Positions 7,553 through 15,935 of a DNA stretch of 18,514 nt are shown here, piece after piece. This DNA comes from Spongiibacteraceae bacterium (GTDB lineage: Bacteria; Pseudomonadota; Gammaproteobacteria; Pseudomonadales; PIVM01). The notes beneath the pieces are model-generated. The model was not told where the DNA came from. It worked only from the letters and a program-made list of their open reading frames with translations, and did not search any database. How positions within the stretch are numbered: the first letter of the stretch is position 1; the number at the start of each line of letters is the position of its first letter. The stretch lies in contig JAUXDF010000012.1 of NCBI GenBank assembly GCA_030618505.1, positions 1 to 18,514 of the forward strand, given 5' to 3'. Both the position numbers and the translations under genes were made by a program.

Positions 7553-7846
7553 GTGCGTTTAGACACCATCACCCATCTTGTTTGTAAGCTAATCGGTAAG
7601 CAGTATACCCCCATCATTGATGTTGCAATTTACAGCTTTGAGGCAGATATGGCGGTTAAGTTTACAGAGAGCCAAATCGGACATCTGGCCAGCAAATCGC
7701 GATCTCTCTACGATCAGTATCGAAAGGAAGTTTTTGAAGGTGATGACAACCCTTATACCTTTATAGAGCGCCAGGAGCTTATAAAATACCATTTGCACGG
7801 CAAGGATCTTTCGCTCTATGTTTCAACGCTGGATCTTGGCTGCTAG
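7553..7846 (+). CDS. Hypothetical 97-residue protein
   Basis: I do not recognise the family. The GTG at 7553 is chosen because TAAGGAG (7539-7545) stands 7 bases upstream; the longer frame from a TTG at 7523 has no such site. The protein (MRLDTITHLV...STLDLGC) is soluble, with no signal peptide or membrane helix and a mix of charged residues. A predicted helical middle covers about residues 36-65 (VKFTESQIGHLASKSRSLYD). The C-terminus reads KDLSLYVSTLDLGC. Normal codon use and a strong ribosome site make it a likely real gene. It is flanked by a promoter candidate upstream and a long gene-free stretch downstream, so it is probably transcribed alone. Confidence 0.65.
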   Translation: MRLDTITHLVCKLIGKQYTPIIDVAIYSFEADMAVKFTESQIGHLASKSRSLYDQYRKEVFEGDDNPYTFIERQELIKYHLHGKDLSLYVSTLDLGC

Positions 7847-8431
7847 GTTTGCGGTTACCCGCACCCCTTACCTGTGGCTCAACTCTTTCCTTAGACGTGC
7901 CTTACAGCACTTGCTCAATTTATAGCCTGGCTTGTGTGGGCATCATCGAGACTAAAAAGAAGTAAATATCTTGTTGCCAGAGGTCTATTTAGAGTAAAAT
8001 ACGCCCCCCAAAAAATTATGTTTAGGCATTTTGGTTTTCTGTTGCCGACAGTGGACGCCCAAGGCTCCTGGGGATATTTGAATAGGGCATAAAAGTTTCT
8101 AAGCTGTTGAATTTAATTAAGAATATTAAACTTTCAAATTGTGCGTGTTTAGCAATGCCTCACTTGAATTCAGGTGTAAGCAAGCTTAAAAACAGGGTAA
8201 AGTATCGTTCTTTTTTTTAGATAAAATTTGATTTCTGCCTTCAGATTCGTTTTAAATGGCAGAGATATACGCATCAAAAATAAGAATAACCCTCCTTTTT
8301 AGCTGGAATACTCCAAAAGAAGGTGCATTACTAGATCGTTTTTATAACAGTTGCGACATTTTGTTGTGATCAAGTGCTGTTCGCCTCAGGTTTTTAACCT
8401 GAATAGATACAGCTTGTTGGAGAGAATTTGT
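7847..8431 (+). other. 585-bp gene-free region and probable gltB leader
   Basis: No convincing coding frame on either strand. It holds a sigma70-like promoter candidate at 7971-8000, a small stem CTGT-N5-ACAG in the sequence CTGTTGCCGACAG (about 8039-8051), AT-rich sequence from about 8100 to 8230, and a near-palindrome CACTTGAATTCAGGTG (8162-8177). If the promoter is real, the gltB message would carry a leader of about 425 bases. No known riboswitch was recognised. Confidence 0.4.
7971..8000 (+). promoter_or_regulatory. Candidate sigma70 promoter upstream of gltBD
   Basis: TTGTTG (7971-7976), an 18-base spacer and TAAAAT (7995-8000), followed by ACGCCCCCC in the discriminator/start region. 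Transcription would begin near 8007. It is a pattern match; a promoter closer to 8432 is equally possible. Confidence 0.38.
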
Positions 8432-11400
8432 ATGACCGATGAAATAACCGTTAAAGCAAAGCTGGTGCAACCCGGAAAAACCGGGCTTTACGATCCAGCT
8501 AATGAAAAAGATAGCTGTGGCGTTGGGTTTGTGGCCGATATGAAAGGCCGCCCCAGTCACGATATCGTGCTTGAAGCGGTTCACGCCCTCGAACGTATGG
8601 ATCATCGTGGTGGTACTGGCTGTGAATGTAATACCGGTGATGGTTGCGGAATTATGACCGCAATGCCCGACAGCTTTTTCCAGAAGATAGTAAAAGAAAA
8701 ATTTGATATCCAGCTGCCAGAAAAAGGTAGCTACGCGGTGGGTAATGTATTTTTACCCAACATAGAAGAAGAGCGTGCGCACTGCAAAGCTGAAATCAAA
8801 CGAATCGTTGAAGAGCGCGGCCAAAAGCTTGTCGGCTGGCGTGATGTGCCGGTTGACCCGGTTAAAGGCGATGTTGGCCCAACTGCTCTGGCCGCTATGC
8901 CAACCATTGAGCAGTTGATTATCGTTGCCGCTGATGGTCTCGAAGGTGAGGCGTTTGAGCGCGAGTTATATATTATTCGCAAGCTCAGCACTCGCACACT
9001 TCGTCATCAGTCCGAGCGTCCTGAAGCAAGCATGTTTTTCATCTGCACCTTGTCCTCCAAGGTTATTGTTTATAAAGGCATGCTGATAGGTTCGCAGTTA
9101 ATGGATTTTTTCCCTGACCTGTCTGATACCAATTATGAAGCTCACCTGGCGATGGTGCACTCGCGCTTTAGTACCAATACTTTCCCATCCTGGTGTCGTG
9201 CGCAACCTAATCGTTTTATGAGTCACAATGGTGAGATCAATACTCGCCAGGGCAACATCAACTGGATGCACGCCCGCGAAGGTGTGGTTCAAAGCAAATT
9301 GTTTAATGATGATCTCGATAAACTATTTCCGATCGTAGAGCCTGATTGCTCCGACTCAGGTAGTTTCGATAACGTGCTTGAATTTATGTTGATGAATGGT
9401 CGCACGCTGCAAGAAGCGATCATGCTGATGATTCCTGAAGCCTGGCAGAATGATGAAGAGATGACACAGGATAAGCGTGATTTCTACGAGTTTAACTCAG
9501 TTATTATGGAGCCCTGGGATGGCCCGGCTTCCATTGTATTTACTGACGGACATTATATTGGTGCGGTACTGGACAGAAACGGTTTGCGTCCAAGTCGTTA
9601 TTACATCACCCATGATGATAAGGTTATCATGGCTTCCGAAGTTGGTGTTGTGCCTGTTGATCCCGCCAATGTTAAATCAAAAGGCCGCCTGCGACCGGGT
9701 AAGATGTTTTTGCTGGACTTTGAAAAAGGCCGCTTGGTCGATGACGAGGAATTGAAGACGGAATTTGCTGCCTCTCGCCCTTACGGAGAGTGGCTGAAAA
9801 ATCAGCGAGTAGATTTTTCTGATTTAAAAACCAGCGAAGAACCTCATGGCTTCTATTCGGAAACCTTGTTGAGCCGTATGCGTGCCTTTGGTTTTACCAC
9901 TGAAACTCTGCAGTACATGCTCTTGCCTCTGATTAAAGATATGCGTGATCCTGTTGGCTCAATGGGTAATGACAGTGCCTTGGCCTGTTTATCTGACAAG
10001 CCTCGGGTGATTTATGATTACTTCAAGCAGCTGTTTGCCCAGGTAACTAACCCGGCTATCGACTCGATTCGAGAAGAAGTGGTTATGTCCCTTGAGTGTT
10101 ATATCGGGCCTGAAGGTAATTTAATTGAGACTACCGAACAGCATGCTCACCGCTTGCGCATTCCACATCCAATTCTTTCGAACGAGGAAATGGCTGCGCT
10201 GCGCCACATCGATTATCAAGGCTGGAAGTCAAAAGTTATTGATATTACTTATCCCAAATCCGAGGGTAAGGCGGGACTGCAAAGCACCTTGAACCGCATC
10301 AGTGAAGAAGCTAGCCAAGCGATTGTAGAAGGCTGTAGTGTAATCATTCTATCTGATCGCGCCGTTGCCAAAGATCGTGTTCCAGTTAGTACATTGCTGG
10401 CTGCCGGTCGTGTTCATCACCATCTTGTTGCAACGTCAGAAAGAACCAAAATCGGTATTGTGGTAGAAACCGGTGAAGCACGTGAAGTTCACCATCATTG
10501 TATGCTGATTGGTTTTGGTGTTGATGCGATCAACCCATACCTTGCCTTTGAAGCTTTGTGGCAATCCCAGCGTGACGGTTTGTTGCCGGGAGAGCAGTAC
10601 GAAAATGACGACAGTATCGTTGCTTTGTACCGCAAGTCCGTTGCCAAAGGCATGCTAAAAGTCATGGCGAAAATGGGTATTTCTACGGTTCAGTCCTACA
10701 AAGGCGCACAAATTTTTGAGGCGGTTGGTATTGCTAGCGAAGTTATTGATCGCTGTTTTGTTGGCGCACCAAGCCGTGTAGAGGGCGTTAGTTTTGATGT
10801 GCTGGCTGAAGAGGCATTGCGCCGTCATGAGCTGGCCTACCCGGAGCGTGATCTGGACTTGATTCCAGTGTTGCCTAACCCCGGTGATTTCCAATGGCGC
10901 GCTAATGGCGAACGTCACATGTGGAATCCAGATACCATTTCTTCATTGCAGCATGCGACCAGTGAAAACAATCAGGATGCCTACAACCGTTTCTCAAAAT
11001 TCTCCGACCAAGAGGCAACGCGCGGCAGTACCTTACGTGGCTTGATCAGTTTTAAAGCGGGCGGCAATGGTGCTTCGGTTTCTCTTGATGAAGTTGAGTC
11101 GGCAAAAGATATCGTTAAACGTTTTTGTACCGGCGCGATGAGTTTTGGTTCTATTTCTCAGGAAAGCCATGAATCATTAGCTATTGCCATGAACCGTTTG
11201 GGTGGTAAATCCAATACAGGTGAAGGTGGTGAGGATGCCAAGCGTTTTGAGACTCTCGAAAATGGCGATTCCAAGCGTTCAGCGATTAAGCAGGTTGCTT
11301 CGGGTCGCTTTGGTGTAACCGCGCACTATCTTGCCAATGCCGATGAGATCCAGATTAAAATATCCCAGGGCGCCAAGCCAGGGGAGGGTGGTGAGCTGCC

Positions 11401-13033
11401 CGGCAGCAAGGTGGATGATTACATTGCCAAACTGCGTCATTCAACACCAGGGGTTGGCCTGATTAGTCCTCCACCGCACCACGATATCTACTCTATTGAG
11501 GACATGGCGCAGCTGATCCACGACCTGAAGAATGCCAACCGTGAAGCACGCATCAGTGTTAAATTGGTTGCCGAGATGGGCGTTGGTACCATCGCCTCCG
11601 GTGTAACCAAAGCAAAAGCCGACCACATTGTTATTGCTGGTCACGATGGTGGTACAGGGGCATCGCCACTGACCTCTATCAAGCACGCCGGTCTACCTTG
11701 GGAATTGGGTATTGCTGAAACTCACCAGACTTTGGTGATGAATGATTTGCGCTCACGTGTGGTCTTACAGACTGACGGACAGCTAAAAACGGGTCGTGAT
11801 GTTGCCATTGCTGCGATGCTGGGTGCAGAAGAATTTGGTTTTGCAACCGCACCACTGGTTACTCTCGGTTGTATCATGATGCGTAAGTGTCACTTGAATA
11901 CGTGCCCCGTTGGTATTGCCACCCAGGACAAAGAACTGCGTAAGAAGTTTAAGGGCAAGCCTGAAAGTATTGTTAATTACTTCTTCTTTCTGGCAGAAGA
12001 ATTACGTGGCATTATGGCCGAACTCGGTTTCCGTACTATTGAAGAAATGGTTGGCCGTAGTGACATACTGGAAATGGATTCAGCAATTGATCACTGGAAG
12101 GCCGATGGTATCGATCTTGCCGCTATTTTGACACCTGCTCAGAAGCCACATGATGATGTCATTTGCTATCAAACCATTGAACAGGAGCACGGACTTGAGC
12201 TGGCGCTCGATAATGAAATTATCAAGCAAGCCCAGCCTGCGATTGAAAAAGGCGAGAAGGTTAAAATTGAGTTGCCGGTTGTGAATATCAACCGGGTAGT
12301 CGGCACCATGCTTTCTCACCAGATTGCCAAGAAGTGGGGCGCTAATGGCCTTCCCGATGATACCGTTCACATCAAACTGAATGGATCCGCCGGTCAAAGT
12401 ATGGGCGCATTTATGTCCAAAGGTATCACTATCGAAGTTGAAGGTGACGCCAATGATTTTATTGGCAAGGGTCTCAGTGGTGGACGTGTAGTTGTCTATC
12501 CACCGAAGGTCAGTACTTTTAATGCTGAAGAAAATATTCTGGTTGGTAACGTTTGCTTGTACGGCGCAACCTCTGGCGAAGCTTACTTTAGCGGTATAGC
12601 CGCCGAGCGTTTCTGCGTTCGTAACAGTGGAGCTAGCACCGTTGTTGAAGGAATAGGCGATCACGGTTGTGAGTACATGACCGGTGGTCGAGTGGTTGTG
12701 CTTGGTTCAACAGGGCGTAATTTTGCAGCCGGAATGAGTGGTGGTATTGCTTATATTTTCGATGAAGCCGGTAAATTTACCCCGCGCTGTAACATGGGTA
12801 TGGTCGAGCTGGAAAAGATGGAAGCTAGCGAAGATATTGCCGAGCTTAAATCATTGATTGAAAAACATGCCGACTACACTGGCTCAGCAATTGCCAAGCG
12901 CGTACTGGCCGATTGGGACGCTTCATTAAGCAAGTTTGTTAAGGTTATGCCAACAGACTACAAGCGCGTGTTGTTAGAGCGTAAGCAAAAAGCGGCAGAA
13001 CCAAGCAGCAAAAATTCCGCTGCAGCGGTTTAA
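8432..13033 (+). CDS. gltB: Glutamate synthase (NADPH) large alpha subunit
   Basis: 1533 residues, about the length of E. coli GltB. It makes glutamate from 2-oxoglutarate and ammonia released from glutamine. The ATG at 8432 is chosen for GGAGAG (8419-8424) at 7-base spacing; the frame also extends to a TTG at 8351 without support. Residues 1-28 are the propeptide; Cys29 in DSCGVGF is the N-terminal nucleophile of the class II amidotransferase domain (29 to about 430), which also shows VHSRFSTNTFPSW near 240. A central linking domain follows. The FMN-binding synthase domain runs from about 830 to 1200, with SFGSISQESHESLA, GKSNTGEGGED and HDGGTGASPLTSI, and the 3Fe-4S ligands Cys1147, Cys1153 and Cys1158 (CIMMRKCHLNTC). 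The C-terminal GXGXG beta-helix domain covers about 1310-1460. Complete, with no anomaly; 27 bases separate it from gltD. Confidence 0.98.
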   Translation: MTDEITVKAKLVQPGKTGLYDPANEKDSCGVGFVADMKGRPSHDIVLEAVHALERMDHRGGTGCECNTGDGCGIMTAMPDSFFQKIVKEKFDIQLPEKGSYAVGNVFLPNIEEERAHCKAEIKRIVEERGQKLVGWRDVPVDPVKGDVGPTALAAMPTIEQLIIVAADGLEGEAFERELYIIRKLSTRTLRHQSERPEASMFFICTLSSKVIVYKGMLIGSQLMDFFPDLSDTNYEAHLAMVHSRFSTNTFPSWCRAQPNRFMSHNGEINTRQGNINWMHAREGVVQSKLFNDDLDKLFPIVEPDCSDSGSFDNVLEFMLMNGRTLQEAIMLMIPEAWQNDEEMTQDKRDFYEFNSVIMEPWDGPASIVFTDGHYIGAVLDRNGLRPSRYYITHDDKVIMASEVGVVPVDPANVKSKGRLRPGKMFLLDFEKGRLVDDEELKTEFAASRPYGEWLKNQRVDFSDLKTSEEPHGFYSETLLSRMRAFGFTTETLQYMLLPLIKDMRDPVGSMGNDSALACLSDKPRVIYDYFKQLFAQVTNPAIDSIREEVVMSLECYIGPEGNLIETTEQHAHRLRIPHPILSNEEMAALRHIDYQGWKSKVIDITYPKSEGKAGLQSTLNRISEEASQAIVEGCSVIILSDRAVAKDRVPVSTLLAAGRVHHHLVATSERTKIGIVVETGEAREVHHHCMLIGFGVDAINPYLAFEALWQSQRDGLLPGEQYENDDSIVALYRKSVAKGMLKVMAKMGISTVQSYKGAQIFEAVGIASEVIDRCFVGAPSRVEGVSFDVLAEEALRRHELAYPERDLDLIPVLPNPGDFQWRANGERHMWNPDTISSLQHATSENNQDAYNRFSKFSDQEATRGSTLRGLISFKAGGNGASVSLDEVESAKDIVKRFCTGAMSFGSISQESHESLAIAMNRLGGKSNTGEGGEDAKRFETLENGDSKRSAIKQVASGRFGVTAHYLANADEIQIKISQGAKPGEGGELPGSKVDDYIAKLRHSTPGVGLISPPPHHDIYSIEDMAQLIHDLKNANREARISVKLVAEMGVGTIASGVTKAKADHIVIAGHDGGTGASPLTSIKHAGLPWELGIAETHQTLVMNDLRSRVVLQTDGQLKTGRDVAIAAMLGAEEFGFATAPLVTLGCIMMRKCHLNTCPVGIATQDKELRKKFKGKPESIVNYFFFLAEELRGIMAELGFRTIEEMVGRSDILEMDSAIDHWKADGIDLAAILTPAQKPHDDVICYQTIEQEHGLELALDNEIIKQAQPAIEKGEKVKIELPVVNINRVVGTMLSHQIAKKWGANGLPDDTVHIKLNGSAGQSMGAFMSKGITIEVEGDANDFIGKGLSGGRVVVYPPKVSTFNAEENILVGNVCLYGATSGEAYFSGIAAERFCVRNSGASTVVEGIGDHGCEYMTGGRVVVLGSTGRNFAAGMSGGIAYIFDEAGKFTPRCNMGMVELEKMEASEDIAELKSLIEKHADYTGSAIAKRVLADWDASLSKFVKVMPTDYKRVLLERKQKAAEPSSKNSAAAV

Positions 13034-13060
13034 GAGACAAGGCGGAGAGAGTAGATAATT

Positions 13061-14518
13061 ATGGGTAAACCTACAGGATTTAAAGAATTTGCACGCGAGG
13101 CGGCTGAATATCGTGATGTTGATGTGCGCCTTGTTGATTACAAAGAACTCTATACCGAGGTCGATACCGAACGCCTGAAAACCCAGGCTTCACGCTGTAT
13201 GGATTGTGGCGTGGCTTTTTGTCAGTCAAGCGATGGCTGCCCCGTTGCCAATGTCTGTCCCGAATGGAATGACCTGGTGTATCGTGATCGCTGGAAGGAT
13301 GCCTTGGATCGTTTGCACAATACCAACAACTTTCCGGAATTTACCGGCAGAGTATGTCCAGCACCCTGTGAAGGTGCTTGTGTACTGGGCTCGGTTGATA
13401 AGCCGGTAACGATAAAGAATGTTGAATTCGCCATTGTCGAGCGCGGTTTTAGTGAAGGCTGGATTCAAGCGCAGCCGCCTACTTTCAGAACCGGAAAAAA
13501 AGTCGCCATTATTGGCTCCGGTCCTTCAGGCTTGGCATCGGCTGCACAGCTAAACAAGCTGGGGCATCAGGTAAGCGTTTATGAGCGTGCTGATCGTATT
13601 GGCGGTTTGTTAATGTATGGTATTCCCAATATGAAATTGGGTAAAGATGTGGTTGATCGCCGGGTTAAACTATTAAAAGAAGAAGGTGTTGAATTTGTTA
13701 CCAATGCCAATGTCGGCGGCAAAGAGTCCGGCGACACCTCTATCGAAAAGCTTAAGCAAGACAATGACGCAGTACTGTTTTGCACTGGTGCTACCAATGC
13801 TCGTGACCTGCCCATTGAAAACCGTGAATTAAACGGTATTTATCCTGCGATGGAATTTTTAAAGGCCAACACCAAGAGCCTGCTTGATTCCAATCTCGAA
13901 GATGGCAATTTTATTTCCGCCAAGGATAAAGATGTCATCGTTATCGGTGGTGGTGATACCGGAACTGATTGTATCGGTACCTCAATTCGCCATGGCGCGA
14001 AAAACGTTATAAATTTTGAACTGTTACCGCAGCCTAGCGAAGATCGAGCGCCTGGCAACCCTTGGCCACTTTGGCCAAAAATCTACCGTGTTGACTATGG
14101 ACACGCTGAAGCCAATGATCGTTTCGGTAAAGACCCCCGTGAGTATTGCATTATGAGCAAGGGGTTTATCGGTGATGACAATGGGAACCTAAAGGGCATC
14201 AAAACCGTCAATGTAGAATGGACTAATGTGGACGGTCAATTCTCCATGAAGGAGATTGAAGGCACTGAAAAAGTCTGGGATGCTGATTTGATTCTTTTAT
14301 CGATGGGTTTTCTTGGGCCAGAGCAGTACGCTATTGAGCCGCTGGGTGTTGAAGTTGATGCACGCTCAAACTATAAGGCTGAATATGACAAATTCACAAC
14401 GAATGTAGCCGGTGTTTTTGCTGCAGGCGATTGTCGCAGAGGTCAATCTCTGGTGGTATGGGCGATTGATGAAGGACGTCGTGCAGCCCGTGAGGTTGAT
14501 AAGTATTTAATGGCGTAA
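13061..14518 (+). CDS. gltD: Glutamate synthase (NADPH) small beta subunit
   Basis: 485 residues (E. coli 472). It takes electrons from NADPH through FAD and passes them via 4Fe-4S clusters to the FMN of GltB. The N-terminal cysteine region holds C46, C49, C54, C60, C66 and then C99, C103 and C107 (VCPAPCEGAC). The FAD Rossmann motif GSGPSG is at 152-157 and the NADPH Rossmann motif GGGDTG at 296-301. The C-terminal FAD-contacting segment GVFAAGDCRRGQSLV begins near 451. The start has GGAGAG upstream. It forms an operon with gltB and is followed 23 bases later by an intrinsic terminator, so the unit ends here. Confidence 0.97.
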   Translation: MGKPTGFKEFAREAAEYRDVDVRLVDYKELYTEVDTERLKTQASRCMDCGVAFCQSSDGCPVANVCPEWNDLVYRDRWKDALDRLHNTNNFPEFTGRVCPAPCEGACVLGSVDKPVTIKNVEFAIVERGFSEGWIQAQPPTFRTGKKVAIIGSGPSGLASAAQLNKLGHQVSVYERADRIGGLLMYGIPNMKLGKDVVDRRVKLLKEEGVEFVTNANVGGKESGDTSIEKLKQDNDAVLFCTGATNARDLPIENRELNGIYPAMEFLKANTKSLLDSNLEDGNFISAKDKDVIVIGGGDTGTDCIGTSIRHGAKNVINFELLPQPSEDRAPGNPWPLWPKIYRVDYGHAEANDRFGKDPREYCIMSKGFIGDDNGNLKGIKTVNVEWTNVDGQFSMKEIEGTEKVWDADLILLSMGFLGPEQYAIEPLGVEVDARSNYKAEYDKFTTNVAGVFAAGDCRRGQSLVVWAIDEGRRAAREVDKYLMA

Positions 14519-14541
14519 ATGTTAGTCTTGGATAACGCTTT

Positions 14542-14567
14542 AAAAACCTCCTTCGGGAGGTTTTTTT
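14542..14567 (+). terminator. Intrinsic terminator of gltBD
   Basis: AAAAACCTCC-TTCG-GGAGG followed by seven T. A GC stem with the very stable TTCG tetraloop, an A-tract before it and a U-tract after it, directly behind the gltD stop codon. The A-tract makes it potentially active on both strands. Confidence 0.93.
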
Positions 14568-14607
14568 GTATTACAGTCAACGTAATTATTCAGCAAGGGT
14601 ACAAAGT

Positions 14608-14633
14608 TCGTCATTCCGCTAGTCTTTTGGCCG
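14608..14633 (+). repeat. Left copy of a 26-bp REP-like sequence (truncated element)
   Basis: TCGTCATTCCGC followed by TAGTCTTTTGGCCG. An ungapped comparison with 16723-16748 gives 22 identical bases of 26, including the last 14 in a row. The start (TCGTCATTCC) resembles the REP-like palindromes common in gammaproteobacteria, but here the second half of the palindrome is missing. Confidence 0.55.
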
Positions 14634-14692
14634 AAAAGAGCGGTTCACTACCACTATAACAGTGACAGGGGTGTTCAAAGAGTGCTATTAGT

Positions 14693-14725
14693 AGTATTCT
14701 TAATAATACTATTAAAAGTATTATT
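14693..14725. promoter_or_regulatory. Operator candidate of the Phd/YefM-RelE module
   Basis: Perfect 9-bp inverted repeat AATAATACT (14702-14710) and AGTATTATT (14717-14725) around ATTAAA. A further AGTATT half-site lies at 14693-14698. The three half-sites alternate in orientation and start exactly 12 bases apart (14693, 14705, 14717). The array ends 12 bases before the antitoxin ATG, with the purine-rich ribosome site GAGAGG between. Antitoxins of this family repress their own promoter through such palindromes. Confidence 0.65.
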
Positions 14726-14737
14726 GAGAGGTTAGCG

Positions 14738-14995
14738 ATGAATAGCATTACAGCCAATGAGCTAAAATTGAAAGGAGTCACAGCTGTTGAATCTTGCTTA
14801 GAAGGCGGGGATGAAGTTGTTATCAGTGTAAGAGGTAAAAGCAAATACGTGGTGATGGATCTTGCCAAATATGAAAAGCTCAGAGAATACGAATTAGAAA
14901 TTGCGTTAATGGAAGCGAAAGCAGATGTCGCTGCCGGTCGCGGTGTTAGCGAAAGTGTTGCGGACCACATGAAACGGATGACAGATGGCTTATAA
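14738..14995 (+). CDS. Phd/YefM-family antitoxin
   Basis: 85 residues. The N-terminal part (ITANELKLKGVTAVESCLEG, then DEVVISVRGKSKYVVMDLAKYEKL) has the layout of Phd/YefM antitoxins, which dimerise and bind operator DNA through this domain. The C-terminal part from about residue 50 is helical and charged (ELEIALMEAKADVAAGRG) and should wrap the toxin. Ribosome site GAGAGG. The stop lies 11 bases inside the toxin gene, the classical antitoxin-first overlap that keeps the antitoxin in excess. Expected to repress its own promoter at the operator candidate just upstream. Confidence 0.88.
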   Translation: MNSITANELKLKGVTAVESCLEGGDEVVISVRGKSKYVVMDLAKYEKLREYELEIALMEAKADVAAGRGVSESVADHMKRMTDGL

Positions 14996-15260
14996 TATTA
15001 TCTTCCCTGAAAGCTATAACAAACGAGCAAGAAAACTCTTACGTAAGCATCCAGAAATAATAAATCAATATCAAAAAACCTTAGAGTTGTTGGAGGTAGA
15101 CCCTTACCACCCATCACTACGGTTACATAGTTTAGAGGGGCGATTAAAAGGGTTGTCGTCAGTGTCAATCAATATGAGCTACCGGATAGTGCTAGAGATG
15201 GTAATTAGTGACGATGAGATACTACTGGTTAATGTTGGCAGCCATGACCAAGTTTATTAG
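14985..15260 (+). CDS. RelE/YafQ-type mRNA interferase toxin
   Basis: 91 residues. The pattern HPSLRLHSLEGRLKGLSSVSINMSYRIV and the ending VNVGSHDQVY are characteristic of the RelE/StbE branch of the RelE/ParE superfamily, small basic proteins that cleave mRNA in the ribosome. The basic N-terminal helix (YNKRARKLLRKHPEII) and the SYR segment are kept, so it looks intact. It overlaps the antitoxin by 11 bases and is paired with it. Gene length is normal for the family. Whether it cleaves mRNA or acts otherwise cannot be read from the sequence. Confidence 0.87.
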   Translation: MAYNIIFPESYNKRARKLLRKHPEIINQYQKTLELLEVDPYHPSLRLHSLEGRLKGLSSVSINMSYRIVLEMVISDDEILLVNVGSHDQVY

Positions 15261-15400
15261 CGAAGAGCCTGTCCTGCATCCCGCTGTCGTCCTGCCTGCA
15301 AAAAACAAGAGCGCAACCAGGCTGCCAGCTACCCTTGGTGTTTACCTTAGTTATTTAGCTGGTCGCATAGTCAAATTACCGGTATCAATACGGAAAACGG

Positions 15401-15821
15401 CACACCAAATTTACCTTGGATTATTTTCTCACTCAGGAAGTTTTCGGAGATGATGCCTTTACACCAGCCATTGAGGCACCTGTTCCTTATTCATTAGGCG
15501 TTCGTATTACTAATAGCGGTATGGGGATAGCCAATAGCGTTAAGATCGAATCAGCACAGCCGAAAATAATCGAAAACGATCAGAGTTGTTGATGGATTTC
15601 ACCATTATCGAAAGTTACTTAGAAGATCAACCAGCGGAAAAAACCTTATTGATCAATTTTGGTGATATCGATCCAGAAAATGTAATTTTGGGTCGCTGGG
15701 TAATGGAAACACGCTGTCTGGAAAATATATCGATTTTACCGCCACCTTTACACATGCAGATGAGCTAGGCGGGCAGTTAACTTCACTATTAGATGCGACA
15801 CTATGTTCGAAAGAAATTTAA
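15401..15821 (+). pseudogene. Frameshifted remnant of a large surface or exported protein
   Basis: Three consecutive frames join into one protein-like text. Frame A (15401 on) reads HTKFTLDYFLTQEVFGDDAF, then PYSLGVRITNSGMGIANSV and ESAQPKIIENDQ, up to a TGA at 15590. Frame B (from 15586) reads LLMDFTIIESYLEDQPAEKT, then LINFGDIDPENVILGRWVME. Frame C (from 15714) reads LSGKYIDFTATFTHADELGG, then QLTSLLDAT and a stop at 15819-15821. Each join is explained by loss of one base (near 15584 and 15712). From memory, the PYSLGV, SAQPKI, NFGDI and RW-M landmarks resemble a domain of very large bacterial exported repeat proteins; that assignment is unverified. Both ends of the original gene are missing, so it is a dead fragment between two toxin-antitoxin modules. 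Confidence 0.6.
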
Positions 15822-15887
15822 CAAGCAAGCAGCAGCAATATTAAGGCTTATATTGGCTTATCAGCATAATAGTAACAGTAATGGACA

Positions 15888-15909
15888 ATAATAACGTATA
15901 TGTTATTAT
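15888..15909. promoter_or_regulatory. Operator candidate of the HigB-HigA type module
   Basis: Perfect 8-bp inverted repeat ATAATAAC (15888-15895) and GTTATTAT (15902-15909) around GTATAT, ending 26 bases before the toxin ATG. Its sequence differs from the operator of the first module, which fits a separate, self-regulated unit. Confidence 0.55.
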
Positions 15910-15935
15910 ATGGAGTGATAAGGGAGATAATCTAA

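Noticed and set aside
8257..8272. Sigma54-like TGGCA...GC before gltB
   Set aside because: The GG and GC elements are 11 bases apart instead of 10, and the -12 part does not match TTGC.
8351..8431. N-terminal extension of GltB from a TTG
   Set aside because: No ribosome site; the ATG at 8432 has a good one and gives a propeptide of normal length before Cys29.
12080..12664. 194-codon minus-strand frame
   Set aside because: Antisense to the conserved GXGXG domain of gltB; no protein character of its own.
14611..14970. 119-codon minus-strand frame
   Set aside because: Antisense to the Phd/YefM antitoxin gene and its operator; Ser/Leu-rich shadow.
15208..15453. 81-codon plus-strand frame after the RelE-type toxin
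   Set aside because: Starts inside the toxin gene in another frame and crosses the remnant gene in the wrong frame.
15586..15768. 60-codon frame as an independent gene
   Set aside because: It is the middle segment of the frameshifted remnant; the text before and after continues in other frames.
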